From contig JOAA01000042.1 in assembly GCA_000720375.1 (NCBI GenBank), positions 1 to 64,000 of the forward strand: a stretch of DNA of 64,000 nucleotides, in the 5' to 3' direction. The notes under the pieces were generated by a model, which searched no databases, was not told the origin of the DNA, and was given only the letters and a program-made list of their open reading frames with translations. A program made the translations under genes and the position numbers. Each line of letters starts with the position of its first letter. Position 1 is the stretch's first letter. Shown one piece after another: positions 42,635-52,600 of this stretch. Origin of the DNA: Rhodococcus rhodnii. GTDB lineage: Bacteria > Actinomycetota > Actinomycetes > Mycobacteriales > Pseudonocardiaceae.

Positions 42635-43760
42635 AGATCGTCAGTGCCTGCAGGTCGAGCAGCACGGTAAGGCTCCACGAATCGGCGAGCGGACCGGTCA
42701 CCAGCATACCGATGGCCTGGCAGAGCGCCATCATCGCCATGGCCGACGCCAGCACACGACCCGATTTCTCTGGCGTACCAGCGGTCTGCAGAACCGTGAC
42801 CGACCCGGACATGACAAACACGCTGGGCGCGCCGGTGATCCCGAAGAGGACAAAGTAGACGGGCAGGTCGGTGGTCAGCGCAGGCATGTGCCAGATCATG
42901 AATGTCATGATGCCGACACCCATCGCGCCAACCGCGCACATGTTCTCCGGCGCCATCCGGCGCACCAGGGACGCGCCGATCACCAACCCGGCGGCAAGCC
43001 CACCGATCGCTTGAATTCCTCGTAGCAGACCGACTTCGGCCTCGCCACCGCCGAGCGGTCCATTCACGAAGACCACGAACAGAACGAGAAACATGCCCTG
43101 CGCCAACGATCCCAGCACCAACATCACGCCGACGCGCCGCAACCGTGGTTCCCTTCGGAACTCCGTGAGCCCGTCCAGCCACGCCCGCCACATCGGCTGC
43201 CGTAACTCGGGTCCAGCGGCCACCTGGAACTTCTTGAGCAGCAATATTATGGCTGCCAGCAGGAATCCCAGATAGCTGAGGACCACAGTAGACAGTCCGC
43301 CGGTGGCGAGCACGATGCCGCCGAGTGAACTGCCGAGCAGCCGTGCGCCGCTGCTGTTGAAACCCATCCACCCGTTCGCGGACATGACCTTGTCCGGCGT
43401 GACCACTTGCGGAACCAAGGCGGACCTCGCGGGCTCGAACAAGGTCGCGGCCGCCGACTGGCTCACCATGACGGCGTAGATCAGCCAAGCAGAATCCGCG
43501 GCCAGCAACGGAATCGCGGCCACCGCTTGACCGGCACAGACGATCCACAACGTCCTGCCGCGATCCCACCGATCGGCCACAAATCCGGCGAGGGGACTGA
43601 GCACGATCATCGGCAGAACGCCCGCGACCATCGCCAACGCCGTCGAACTGGCGGAGCCGGTGGTCTGGTAGACGAAAACGGGAAGGGCGATCTGAAGCAT
43701 CCACTCGGCGCACTCGGAGAACAGGCTCGCGAGCCACAGTCGAGCGAATGCCCTGGTCAT
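42522..43760 (-). CDS. MFS transporter
   Basis: The 412-residue protein has twelve expected transmembrane segments of the major facilitator fold, with the loop motif GFVADRWDRGRTLW between helices 2 and 3. The opening TRAFARLWLASLFSECAEWML is typical of drug-type exporters of the MFS_3 kind. It overlaps its upstream ArsR-type regulator (ATGA) and forms an operon with it. Its last 113 bp are antisense to the SDR gene. Confidence 0.85.
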   Translation of the reverse strand: MTRAFARLWLASLFSECAEWMLQIALPVFVYQTTGSASSTALAMVAGVLPMIVLSPLAGFVADRWDRGRTLWIVCAGQAVAAIPLLAADSAWLIYAVMVSQSAAATLFEPARSALVPQVVTPDKVMSANGWMGFNSSGARLLGSSLGGIVLATGGLSTVVLSYLGFLLAAIILLLKKFQVAAGPELRQPMWRAWLDGLTEFRREPRLRRVGVMLVLGSLAQGMFLVLFVVFVNGPLGGGEAEVGLLRGIQAIGGLAAGLVIGASLVRRMAPENMCAVGAMGVGIMTFMIWHMPALTTDLPVYFVLFGITGAPSVFVMSGSVTVLQTAGTPEKSGRVLASAMAMMALCQAIGMLVTGPLADSWSLTVLLDLQALTIFSSGLPALLGLWYTRRDERRRRATTSSVSAGRPSLDR

Positions 43761-44344
43761 GAGCTGGGCTTTCCGTCGGCCTCGATCCTGGGGAACGCGC
43801 GCACACTCGTGTGCACCGGCCGGGCGTCGGGTGGCGCGTCGGTCCGGATCGTCGCCACGTACGGCCTGATCAACGCGTCAATGGCCGCGGTGAGCGCGGC
43901 GAGTTCTTTCGCGTTGACCCGCAATGCGTACGTGCTGATTCCGGAAACCTGCTGCCACTCTGGCTCAAGCAGGTCGATGGAGTCGGCGAAGCGTTGCGTC
44001 AACACCTGGTCGTTGGCCGTGTTCGCACCCCACGCCGCAAGCTGCGCGGCCTGCGTCACCGGATCAGCGCTGAACTCCCCAAGATCAAGCCCGACCTGAG
44101 TGGCGCGCCACGGCTTGTCACGGGCGTTGTCGCCATCCGCGCGTTCGACCAACCCCCAGCCCGCCAGTTGCCGGAGGTGCCAGCTGCAGTTCGAGGCCGT
44201 CGACCCCACGGCGGTCGCGCATTCGCTCGCCGTCCTTGGCCCAACCGACATCAGATAGTTCAGCAGCTCGGCACGCAGAGGGTGGGCCAGGGCCCGCATC
44301 AGCTCGACGTCCCGGACCCGCATCCTCCCCGGCAACTCGGTCAT
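43757..44344 (-). CDS. ArsR-type winged-helix regulator of the MFS operon
   Basis: The 195-residue protein has a winged helix (MRALAHPLRAELLNYLMSVGPRTASECATAVGSTASNCSWHLRQLAGWGLV) with about 100 further residues. No metal-site cysteine cluster is evident, so it probably senses another ligand. ATG 44344 has GAGGTG upstream. A 36-bp dyad immediately upstream is its probable operator, giving self-control of the regulator-transporter operon. Confidence 0.8.
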   Translation of the reverse strand: MTELPGRMRVRDVELMRALAHPLRAELLNYLMSVGPRTASECATAVGSTASNCSWHLRQLAGWGLVERADGDNARDKPWRATQVGLDLGEFSADPVTQAAQLAAWGANTANDQVLTQRFADSIDLLEPEWQQVSGISTYALRVNAKELAALTAAIDALIRPYVATIRTDAPPDARPVHTSVRAFPRIEADGKPSS

Positions 44345-44354
44345 CACACACCTC

Positions 44355-44390
44355 ACTTGAAAGAATCCTTTCGAAAGGATGCTTTCAAGT
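44355..44390. promoter_or_regulatory. 36-bp dyad operator for the ArsR-type regulator
   Basis: Outer arms ACTTGAAAG and CTTTCAAGT flank a central TCCTTTCGAAAGGA. The whole is palindromic with one mismatch. It can also be read as two direct copies of GAAAGRATSCTTTC. It starts 10 bp upstream of the regulator ATG. Confidence 0.75.
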
Positions 44391-44416
44391 CTTGGGTGAT
44401 GTCAAGGGTGGACCGG

Positions 44417-44731
44417 CTACGGCACGCCGAGCAGGCGGAGAACGGCTGCGGTGCCGGCGGCGGCGATGACGACGATGACGAACGGAGCCTTGCGCCACGC
44501 CAGGACTCCGCCGACAAGCACGCCCGTCGGACGGGCGTAACCCACGAACTCCTGGCTCTCGATCAAGGCCGAAACGGCGACCAGTGCCGAGAAAAGCACG
44601 GCGACGCCGACCATCATCAACTTCTCGACCCGCGGTGAGATCTCGACCCGGGCGCGCAGCGTCGGACCGGCGAGGCGGAACGCGAACGTGCCCACGCCAA
44701 GCAGCACCACGGCGACGACCAGCGTCATCAT
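44417..44731 (-). CDS. azlD: AzlD-family branched-chain amino acid exporter subunit
   Basis: The 104-residue protein has four hydrophobic segments and the AzlD mark FAFRLAGPTLR. AzlC and AzlD together export branched-chain amino acids or analogues. The ATG overlaps the azlC stop (ATGA). Its symbol follows the family; substrate is inferred from family members. Confidence 0.8.
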   Translation of the reverse strand: MMTLVVAVVLLGVGTFAFRLAGPTLRARVEISPRVEKLMMVGVAVLFSALVAVSALIESQEFVGYARPTGVLVGGVLAWRKAPFVIVVIAAAGTAAVLRLLGVP

Positions 44732-45408
44732 GTCGCCACCTTCTGCTTGCCGAGGCTCGCGAGAACGCCCACCAGCGCGAGCAATACGGGCACGCCCGCG
44801 GTCAAGAACGGCGCGGTGGCCAACGCGATGACCACGCCAACGGCCGCCGCGCGCCGCGTAGGGCCGTCGTTCAGCGAAGGCAGGACGAGTGCGAGCAAGA
44901 CCGCGGGGAAGGCGGCGTCCAACCCGAACGCGTCCGTGTCACTGATGACCGTTCCGCCGAACGCGCCGAGTAGGGTGCCGATATTCCAGCAGAGGAACAG
45001 GCTGATGCCACATGTCCAGAACGCGGCTCGTCGCTGCTGTGGGTCTTGCTGGGCAACGGTGAACGCGGCGTTCTCGTCGGTGGTGATGTGGGCGCCGAGC
45101 AGGCGAGCGCCCCAGCCTTTGCCGATCACGTCGCCGACCGCGAAGCTCAGCGGGAGCAGGCGGGTGTTCACCAGCAGGCCGGTGATCACGGCCGCGATCG
45201 GGTTGCCGCCCGAGGCGATGATGGCCACGAACATGAACTGGGCGGCGCCGGCGAACACGACCACCGACATGAGCATCGGCAGCCATACCGGCAGGCCCGA
45301 GCTGACCGTGATGGCGCCGAACGACGCACCCACGAACGCGCAGGCCACGCAGACCAGCGCGATGTCTCGCGCCAGTTCTCGATCCAGGGTTCTCCATAAC
45401 GAACGCAT
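44728..45408 (-). CDS. azlC: AzlC-family branched-chain amino acid permease
   Basis: The 226-residue protein has the AzlC pattern of hydrophobic segments with VFAGAAQFMFVAIIASGG and LLGAHITTDENAAF. It works with AzlD to export branched-chain amino acids or 4-azaleucine-like analogues. It diverges from an XRE-cupin regulator across 67 bp, the same arrangement seen for many AzlCD operons, so that regulator likely controls it. Confidence 0.85.
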   Translation of the reverse strand: MRSLWRTLDRELARDIALVCVACAFVGASFGAITVSSGLPVWLPMLMSVVVFAGAAQFMFVAIIASGGNPIAAVITGLLVNTRLLPLSFAVGDVIGKGWGARLLGAHITTDENAAFTVAQQDPQQRRAAFWTCGISLFLCWNIGTLLGAFGGTVISDTDAFGLDAAFPAVLLALVLPSLNDGPTRRAAAVGVVIALATAPFLTAGVPVLLALVGVLASLGKQKVAT

Positions 45409-45475
45409 CGACCGTTATGCTGGACGCTGGGTAAAACGTTTGTCAAGACGAACGCACGTACCGATGGAGCGAACG

Positions 45476-46042
45476 ATGGCTCAATCCCCGGCCCCACTGT
45501 CGGTGATCTCCGTGATCGCGACGTCCCTGCAACGCGAACGCCGCCGCGCGGGCCTGTCCCTCGCCGAGCTCGCGCGCCGGGCCGGAGTCGCGAAATCGAC
45601 GCTGTCCCAACTCGAATCCGGCACCGGCAACCCCAGTGTCGAGACGCTCTGGGCGCTGTGCGTCGCACTCGACGTGACCTTTGCCCAGATCGTCGAACCA
45701 CCGGAACCCAAGGTCCACGTGATCCGCGCGGCCGAAGGCCCGACCATCGCCTCCGAGCACGCCGACTACGTCGCCAAGGTCCTGTCAGCCTGCCCGCCGA
45801 ACGCCCGTCGAGACCTGTACCTCGTCACCGCGCAACCCGGAACCGCTCGTGAATCCGACCCGCATCGCGCAGGGACGTACGAGCATGTGGTGCTCAGCAC
45901 CGGCCGTGCCCTCGCCGGTGTCTCGGAAAACCCCGTGGAGATCGGGCCGGGCGATTACGTCGGCTATCCCGGCGACGTCCCGCACATCTTCAAGGCCCTC
46001 GAACCCGAGACGGTCGCGGTATTGGTCTCCGAACACGTGTAA
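45476..46042 (+). CDS. XRE-HTH regulator with C-terminal cupin
   Basis: The 188-residue protein has an XRE helix-turn-helix (LSLAELARRAGVAKSTLSQLESGTGNPSVETLWALCVALDV, about 27-68) and a cupin_2 domain (EHVVLSTGRALAGV, GPGDYVGYPGDVPHIF). Cupins bind small effectors. ATG 45476 has GGAG upstream; ATG 45464 is possible. It is divergent from azlCD. The spacer has AAAACGTTTGT and repeated ACG/CGT elements but no clear long dyad. Confidence 0.85.
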   Translation: MAQSPAPLSVISVIATSLQRERRRAGLSLAELARRAGVAKSTLSQLESGTGNPSVETLWALCVALDVTFAQIVEPPEPKVHVIRAAEGPTIASEHADYVAKVLSACPPNARRDLYLVTAQPGTARESDPHRAGTYEHVVLSTGRALAGVSENPVEIGPGDYVGYPGDVPHIFKALEPETVAVLVSEHV

Positions 46043-46063
46043 GTCACGCCCGGCTTGGGCAAA

Positions 46064-46855
46064 ATGACAACCATGAGCACGATTGACTGGGGAACGGGGT
46101 CCTACGAGAGGGTTGCCCCCCAACTATTGCCGGCTGCGCATGCGGCCATCGCCGCGGCTGATCCGCGGCCGGGGCAACGGGTGGTGGACGTCGGTTGCGG
46201 CACCGGTAACGCTGCTTTGCTTGCCGCGCAACGGCCTGGGGTGCGTGTGACCGGTGTGGACCCGGCGCGGAGGTTGCTGGAGCTGGGACGCGCCAAGGCT
46301 GTGGCGGAGGGGCGCGATGTGACCTTTGTGTCCGGTCACGCTGGGAGCATGCCGTTGCCGGATGGCTGTGCGGACGTTGTCCTGTCGGTGTTCGCGGTGA
46401 TTTTCGCGCCGGATGCCGCGGCTTCGGCCGCTGAGCTTGCCCGGATCACCGCGCCGGACGGCAAGATCGTGCTGACCGCGTGGTTGCCTGAAGGTGCCGG
46501 GGTCGAGGCGATGCGGTTGATCATCGGCGAGGTCGGCCGGATCACCGGGCAGACATCGGACATGCCTTTCCAGTGGCACGAACGGGATCAGGTGCAAGAG
46601 CTGTTCGGGACGTACGGCTTCGACGTCACGGTCCAGCAGCACTCGCTGGCCTTCACCGCTGAGTCGCCTGAGGACTACTGGGACTTGTCCTACGCGGACC
46701 ACCCGCTGGTGCTCTCGATCAAGCCGTTGCTGGAGGAGCACGGTGTGATGGATGACGTGCGCAACCGCATCATCGAGGTGTTCCGGGCCGCCAACGAGGA
46801 CCCGGCGGCGTTCCGGCTGACGTGGCCTTACGTGGTGATCTCCGCGCAGCGTTGA
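46064..46855 (+). CDS. Class I SAM-dependent methyltransferase
   Basis: The 263-residue protein has motif I VVDVGCGTGNAALLAA, the acidic GVDPARRLLEL and PLPDGCADVVLSVF, as in methyltransferase type 11 enzymes. The acceptor is unknown. Start is uncertain between ATG 46064 and ATG 46073, neither with a strong ribosome site. It lies between an XRE-cupin gene and a TetR gene on the same strand and may belong to either unit. Confidence 0.8.
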   Translation: MTTMSTIDWGTGSYERVAPQLLPAAHAAIAAADPRPGQRVVDVGCGTGNAALLAAQRPGVRVTGVDPARRLLELGRAKAVAEGRDVTFVSGHAGSMPLPDGCADVVLSVFAVIFAPDAAASAAELARITAPDGKIVLTAWLPEGAGVEAMRLIIGEVGRITGQTSDMPFQWHERDQVQELFGTYGFDVTVQQHSLAFTAESPEDYWDLSYADHPLVLSIKPLLEEHGVMDDVRNRIIEVFRAANEDPAAFRLTWPYVVISAQR

Positions 46856-46859
46856 CGTG

Positions 46860-46886
46860 CTAACCTTTTACACCGTAATGGGTTAG
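46860..46886. promoter_or_regulatory. 27-bp dyad before the TetR/oxygenase operon
   Basis: CTAACC (46860-46865) and GGTTAG (46881-46886) flank an inner TTAC-ACC-GTAA. The two half sites of 12 bp match at 10 positions. It ends 9 bp before GTG 46896 and overlaps the ribosome site, as a TetR autorepression operator would. Confidence 0.7.
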
Positions 46887-46895
46887 GAGTGGTGA

Positions 46896-47687
46896 GTGGT
46901 CGTCTACGCGGGTCAGGGTGAGGTCAAGCGGACCATGGCCTTGTTGTGGCGAGTGCCGAAGGACAAGGTCAGCCCCGGGCCGAAGCAAGCGTTGACGGTC
47001 GACGAGGTCGTCGACGCGGCGATCGCGCTGGCCGACGCCGAAGGCATGAACGCGGTCTCCATGCGCACGGTCGGCAAGCTGTTGGGCCGCAGCGGAATGG
47101 CGCTGTACACATACGTCCCGAGCAAGAGCGAACTCGTCGACCTGATGTACGACCGTGCGCTCGGCGAACTGCCGACCGAATACGACCTGTCCGACGGGTG
47201 GCGGCCTGCGGTTGTCGCGTGGGCCAACGATTACTGGGCCTTCTTCCTTAAGCACCCGTGGGTGTTGCAGGTCTCCACGGCCCGGCCAGTGTTGGGGCCC
47301 AACGAATTCGCGTCCATCGACACGCTCGTCCGGTTGCTCGACGGCATCGGACTGCCGGCCCTCAAGCAACGCCGGGCCGTCGGGACGTTGGCCAACTTTG
47401 TCCGCGGCGCGGCGCAAATGATCGCCGAAACCCGTCAAGCCCCTGGCGCCACAGGAGTTTCCGACGACGACTGGTGGTACGCCCGTTCCGCCGCACTGCA
47501 GGAAATCGTGCCGGACGTGGACGAGCGATTCCCGGCAGTGGCCCGGGTTGAGGCCGAGGGTGCGACTCCGTCCGACCAATGCGACGAAACGCCTTACCTG
47601 GAACGAGAAGCCGCCTTGACGTTCAAGGCCGGTCTCGTGGTGATCCTCGACGGCATCGAAGCCGCCATCACGAAGGAAAACCCATGA
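46896..47687 (+). CDS. TetR-family regulator (TetR_C_1-type)
   Basis: The 263-residue protein has an N-terminal helix-turn-helix ([34 protein letters not shown]) and a long C-terminal helical domain as in the TetR/AcrR group related to tetracycline repressors. GTG 46896 has GGAG seven bases upstream. The stop overlaps the next start (ATGA), so it is co-translated with a 2-oxoglutarate/Fe(II) oxygenase-type gene and probably controls it via the dyad just upstream. Confidence 0.85.
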   Translation: MVVYAGQGEVKRTMALLWRVPKDKVSPGPKQALTVDEVVDAAIALADAEGMNAVSMRTVGKLLGRSGMALYTYVPSKSELVDLMYDRALGELPTEYDLSDGWRPAVVAWANDYWAFFLKHPWVLQVSTARPVLGPNEFASIDTLVRLLDGIGLPALKQRRAVGTLANFVRGAAQMIAETRQAPGATGVSDDDWWYARSAALQEIVPDVDERFPAVARVEAEGATPSDQCDETPYLEREAALTFKAGLVVILDGIEAAITKENP

Positions 47688-48616
47688 GCATCCCCGTGAT
47701 CGACATGCGAACCGAGCCGGAAGAAGGCGCCAGGCAGATCGGGGAAGCCTGCCGGACGCACGGCTTCTTCTACATCACCGGCCATGGCGTCGACGAGGAC
47801 CTGCAGGCGCGGCTCGAGCGGCAGAGCCGGGAGTTCTTCGCCCAGGACGTCGAGGACAAGATGCGGATCCGGATGCAACGCGGCGGCCGGGCCTGGCGCG
47901 GGTACTTCCCGGTCGGCGACGAGCTGACGTCCGGCGAACCGGACCGCAAGGAAGGCCTGTACTTCGGCGCTGAACTCCCGCCGGGCGACCGCCCGCTGCA
48001 CGGTCCGAACCTGTTCCCGAACGACGACTTCCGCCAGACCGTGCTCGCCTACATGGACGCGCTGACCGAGGTCGGCCACGCGCTGATGCGCGGCATCGCG
48101 TTGAGCCTCGGCCTGGACCGTGAGTATTTCGCTGAGCGGTACACGCGGGACCCGCTGATCCTGTTCCGGATCTTCAACTACCCGCCGGGCGGTGACGAGG
48201 CGTGGGGCGTCGGCGAGCACACCGACTACGGCCTGCTCACCATCCTCAAACAGGACCACCACGGCGGCTTGCAGGTGAAGTCCCAGGACACGTGGGTCGA
48301 TGCCGACCCCATCCCGGGCACGTTCGTCTGCAACATCGGCGACATGCTCGACCGGCTCACCGGCGGGCGGTACCGCTCAACGCCGCACCGGGTCGTCGGC
48401 ACACGTGACCACGACCGGCTGTCCTGGCCGTTCTTCTTCGACCCGAACTTCGACGCCGATGTCCGAGCCGTCGGACAACGTGTCCTCTCGGCGGAGCCAC
48501 GCTGGGACGGCGCCAACGTGCACGAGTTCGAAGGCACGTACGGCGACTACCTCCTGGCCAAGGTCGCGAAGGTGTTTCCGCAGCTCACCGAGAAAGTTCA
48601 AGATTTTCCGCGCTGA
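47684..48616 (+). CDS. 2OG-Fe(II) oxygenase, isopenicillin N synthase-like family
   Basis: The 310-residue protein has the double-stranded beta-helix oxygenase fold with the DIOX_N start ([21 protein letters not shown]) and the iron ligands in GEHTDYG and STPHRVV, with the co-substrate Arg a few residues later in the RLSWPFFF region. Such enzymes hydroxylate, desaturate or cyclise small molecules. It is coupled to a TetR regulator, hinting at inducible detoxification or specialised metabolism. There is no neighbouring beta-lactam gene, so it is not assigned to antibiotic synthesis. Confidence 0.85.
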   Translation: MSIPVIDMRTEPEEGARQIGEACRTHGFFYITGHGVDEDLQARLERQSREFFAQDVEDKMRIRMQRGGRAWRGYFPVGDELTSGEPDRKEGLYFGAELPPGDRPLHGPNLFPNDDFRQTVLAYMDALTEVGHALMRGIALSLGLDREYFAERYTRDPLILFRIFNYPPGGDEAWGVGEHTDYGLLTILKQDHHGGLQVKSQDTWVDADPIPGTFVCNIGDMLDRLTGGRYRSTPHRVVGTRDHDRLSWPFFFDPNFDADVRAVGQRVLSAEPRWDGANVHEFEGTYGDYLLAKVAKVFPQLTEKVQDFPR

Positions 48617-48678
48617 GATGTCGATCCGCCGGTCCCCGCTTCGACGGTTGAGTAGAGACACCGGAAAGGGGAACCGAG

Positions 48679-49035
48679 ATGAACACCGTCGTTCAACTCC
48701 GCACCAGCAACCTCGACCTTCGGCTGGCACAGGAAGACCGCCTGGAAGACGCGGGCAGGCTGGCGCCAGACGACCGGATGACCTGCCACGTGCACGGCCG
48801 GTGGATCCACCAGTGCGCGTCGTCCGCTGCGCACGTCAACCAGGTCACCCGGCACCGCTGGTGCCGTGAGTGCAGGACCGCGCTGACCGTGGCGGTCGAC
48901 GAACTGACTCTGACCGTTCACATGTCCTGCCCGGCCTGCGGTGACGGCCGCAGTGCCGCGACCCGGCGGCTGGAAGCGGCCTGCGAGGCCAGCCTGTCTT
49001 ACACCAAAGGACGCCCGGCCGCGCTGGCGAGCTGA
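48679..49035 (+). CDS. Small Cys/His-rich hypothetical protein
   Basis: The 118-residue protein is not assigned to a family. It holds Cys and His residues in CHVHGRWIHQC, WCRECRTAL and CPACGDGRS, spaced as two or more zinc-binding knuckles. GGGGA precedes ATG 48679. It sits between an oxygenase and a LuxR-type regulator on the same strand. Confidence 0.65.
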   Translation: MNTVVQLRTSNLDLRLAQEDRLEDAGRLAPDDRMTCHVHGRWIHQCASSAAHVNQVTRHRWCRECRTALTVAVDELTLTVHMSCPACGDGRSAATRRLEAACEASLSYTKGRPAALAS

Positions 49036-49040
49036 CTCGC

Positions 49041-49060
49041 TGTAGGGGATCTGTAGGGGA
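49041..49060 (+). repeat. Direct repeat TGTAGGGGA with 11-bp period upstream of the response regulator
   Basis: TGTAGGGGA occurs at 49041-49049 and 49052-49060, one helical turn apart, 20 bp before the regulator ATG. It may be a binding site on one DNA face, for instance for the regulator itself. Confidence 0.4.
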
Positions 49061-49079
49061 CACAGCGCACCGTGTGGGT

Positions 49080-49658
49080 ATGAACATCGTTCTGGCGGAC
49101 AGCCATCCGATTGTCCGGTGTGGATTGAAGGCCATGCTCGCCATGGCAGGCGGCATCAACGTTGTGGCCGATGTGGACAGCGGCGACGCGGCGAACACGG
49201 CGATCGCCCTGCACCGCCCGGATATCCTGGTGATCGAAGTCGGCGAACTGCCCGCGGTCCGGTCCGTCAAGGACACCGCGGTGATCGTGTTCACGACTCG
49301 CGACGACGAGCACGCGATCCGGTCGGCCATCCAGGCGGGCGTCCGCGGTTACATCCTGAAGACCGCGGATGACACGGACATCGTCCGTGCCATCCGCAGT
49401 GTCGCGGCAGGCGAACTCATCTTCGGCCGCCCCGTTGCGGCCCGGCTGGCGGGGGTCTTCCAGCCGATCGAGCAGCCCTTCGCAACGCTCACCTCCCGTC
49501 AACGGCAGGTCGCCGACCTGGTCGCCGGTGGTCTTGGCAACAACGCCATCGCCACCCGGCTTGGCCTGACCCCGAAGACGGTCCGCAATCACATCTCGCA
49601 GATCCTGACCACCCTCGGCCTGCCGACCAGAGCGGAACTACGGCGCGTCGCCTCCTGA
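49080..49658 (+). CDS. NarL/LuxR-type response regulator with atypical receiver (Glu at phosphosite)
   Basis: The 192-residue protein has a receiver domain (MNIVLADSHPIVRCGLKAML to about 115) and a LuxR helix-turn-helix (LTSRQRQVADLVAGGLGNNAIATRLGLTPKTVRNHISQIL). The position of the phosphorylated Asp is Glu (E53 in DILVIEVGEL); D7 in the acidic pocket remains. Glu can mimic phosphorylation, so it may be always active or governed by another signal. No histidine kinase is adjacent. ATG 49080 is chosen; GTG 49074 is possible. The 3' end overlaps the convergent ThuA gene by 21 bp. Confidence 0.8.
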   Translation: MNIVLADSHPIVRCGLKAMLAMAGGINVVADVDSGDAANTAIALHRPDILVIEVGELPAVRSVKDTAVIVFTTRDDEHAIRSAIQAGVRGYILKTADDTDIVRAIRSVAAGELIFGRPVAARLAGVFQPIEQPFATLTSRQRQVADLVAGGLGNNAIATRLGLTPKTVRNHISQILTTLGLPTRAELRRVAS

Positions 49659-52600
49659 CCGGTACTGCTCGGCCAGGGCCTTGGCGTTGCGGTCCAACAG
49701 GGTCGAGACGTCCTTGTCGGTGACGGTCAACCGGACGTTGATCCGGAAGCCGGTCAGCACGATCGAGGCCGCGTGTGTCTGACCCGCGTTCGCCAGCTGT
49801 TCGGCCCGGTCGACGATCGGGATCAGGTCACGCTCCCGGTCGGGCGCGAACCTGCGAACCAGGGAACGCAGATCGTTGGCCGAGGTCGTCACCGTGAACG
49901 CGAACCGGTACAGCGACGTACGACCGGCCCGGTCGATCGCGCTGACCTCGACGGAATGCCCACCAAGCGCCAGCTTGTGCAGAGAGAGCGGGCCTGAGGC
50001 CAGCGGGACGCCGTCGAGCTTGGCCTCGCTGTAGACCAGCCCGGAGCCGGCATCCGTGGCACTCCACGCCACCGTGAGCTGCTGGGACGATCCGTACGTC
50101 ACACCGGGCTCGATACCGGTGAAGGACAACACCGGCGCGGCCGTGTCGACCTTTAACTCGGCTACCCGTTCGGTCTCGACGTTGCCCGAGATGTCCGTGG
50201 ACCGGTACCGGACAGCATGCGTGCCATCGGACACCGTGAACGGCTGCGTGTACGGAGTCCACGCGCCTCCGTCCACACTGTACTCAGTGGACGCTACGCC
50301 CGACTCGTCGTTGGCCGCGAGCGTCACCGTGGGAGTGGTGATGTACCAGCCATCCTTGCCGTCCGGAGCGGCCGCGGTCAGCACCGTCTGCGGGGCTTGC
50401 TTGTCGACGACACCGTTGCCGACGAACGTCATCGAGTCCAGGTCGAACGGGCTCGGCCGGTCGCCGCGGAACACCATGAACAACTCGGTCGTCCCGGCTG
50501 GCCGGGTGATGTCCACGGCAGGAAGCAGCACGTAGTTGTCCCAGCCGCCGGTGTTCGGCACCGGCACGGACGCCAGCAGCTGGCCTGTGGTCGACCCGGC
50601 ACGCAGTTCGACCGAACCGCCACCGGTCGGCGACGAGACCCGCAGCCGGACCTGGTCGATCCCGGTGAAGTTGACCGGCGTGAACGAGATCCAGTCACCG
50701 TCGGAGATATCGCCGATCCGCCTGCCCGACTCGGCTCCCGCTTGCGAGACGATCCGGATGCCGGACGAGTTGTTGTAGTACTCGGCCTGTTTGTGCTTGG
50801 GCTGCAACACATGCGCGGCACGTGTGGTCAACGGCGGGACGCCTTGGTTGCCCTTGTCGGTGTAGGAGCCGTCCACCGAGTAGAAGATGTTCGCGTCCGC
50901 GTGCCCGGAATCGAGCACGGTCGGGAACGATCCACGACACGCCTTGATCGGATCGGTGGGATGCGCGTGTTGATCGTGGCCCAGGGCCGGGCTCACGGTC
51001 ACCCGCGAACAGTCGATCTGGCCGTCTTCGAGATCGCTGACCTGGATGCCGAACGCAACCCGGTCACCGAAATCGAAGAACCCGCCGTTCACCGGCTTCG
51101 CGATGGACAACGCCGGCGCCGTGTTGCCGACCGAGACCGTCACGTTGGTGGACCCGGTTTTCCCGGTCCCGTCCGTGACCTCCAAGTGCACGTTGTAGGC
51201 GCCACGAGTGGTGAACGTGTGCGTTGGATTCGCTTCGGTCGACGTCGCGCCATCACCGAACGTCCACTTGTACTTCAGCGCGGTTCCCTCGGGATCGGTC
51301 GAACCCGCGCTGGAGAACTTGACTTCCAGCGGCACGCCACCGGAGGTCGGCGTTGCCGTGGCCTGGGCGACCGGCCGCCGGTTGCCCTGCGAATAGTCGA
51401 TCCGGTACAGCCCGGAGTCGGGGTTGTCACGACCGTAACCGCCGCCCCACTCCAGCAGGTACATCGCCCCGTCAGGGCCGAACCGCATGTCCATCGGCGC
51501 CAAGGTCTTCTGGCTGGCGAACCACGGATCGATCTTCAGCAAGGATCCTTGCGAGTCCAGGCCGAAGTTGAAGATCTTGTTGCGGGCCCATTCGTAGAAG
51601 AACGGTTTTCCGTCGTAGTAGACCGGGAACTTGCGTTCCGACTGCAGGTTCGGGTCGAACCGGTAGACCGGTCCGGCCATCGGTGCTCCGCCACCGGTCG
51701 CCAGCTCAGGGAATTCTGGCGAGGCGCCGTAGCCGTACCAGACATCAGCAGGCTTCGCGGCCGGAAGGTCGGTGATCCCGGTGTTGTTCGGTGAGTCGTT
51801 CTTCAACGCCGCGCAGTCGAATTTCGCGCCTGACGTGTTCGTGGCGAAGTCGAAATCGTTGTACGGAACGTTGTTCGCGACACAGTACGGCCAGCCGTAG
51901 TAGCCGGGAGAGCGGATGATGTTCCACTCCACTATACCGTCCGGACCGCGATTCGGATCGGCCGTGCGCGCATCGGGACCATAGTCGGCCATGTAGAGCG
52001 TGCCGTCAGTGTCCACAGTGAACCGGAACGGGTTGCGGAAACCCATCGCGTAGATCTCCGGCCTGGTCTTCGCGGTGCCCGGCGCGAACATGTTGCCCGC
52101 CGGGATCGTGTAGCCGCCGGCCGCTTCCGGCTTGATCCGCAGGATCTTGCCGCGCAGGTCGTTGGTGTTGGCCGAGGTCTTCTGCGCGTCGAACAGGTCA
52201 CGGCCCGGCCGCTCGTCGATCGGCGCGTAACCGCTGGACTGGAACGGGTTCGTGTCGTCACCCACGCCGATGTACAGGTTCCCACCCGGGCCGAACGTCA
52301 GATAACCGCCTGTGTGCCCGGGTTCCTCGCGACGGGACGCGGGCACCTCGATGATCTTCACCTCGGAGGCCGGGTCGATGTGGTTGCCGTGCGCGGTGAA
52401 TCGCGACACCCGGTTGATCTCCGCGTCACCAGGAGGTGAGTACGTGACGTAGATCCAACTGTTGGTGGCGAACGCCGGATCGACCGTGATACCGACGATC
52501 CCGTCCTCGCCGCCGGAGTACGTCGGCAGTTCCAGCGCGACCGGGTTGGTGCCGGTCGCCGGGTCGTAAACCTTGATCTGGCCGAGGATCTCGGTGTAGT

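Noticed and set aside
42382..43806. A 474-codon minus-strand frame over the MFS transporter region
   Set aside because: It is an Arg/Gly-rich out-of-frame shadow; the frame 42522-43760 has the transmembrane pattern and coupling to the ArsR-type gene.
47684..48616. Beta-lactam biosynthesis gene (true isopenicillin N synthase)
   Set aside because: Only the oxygenase family is supported; no ACV synthetase or other penicillin/cephamycin genes are near.
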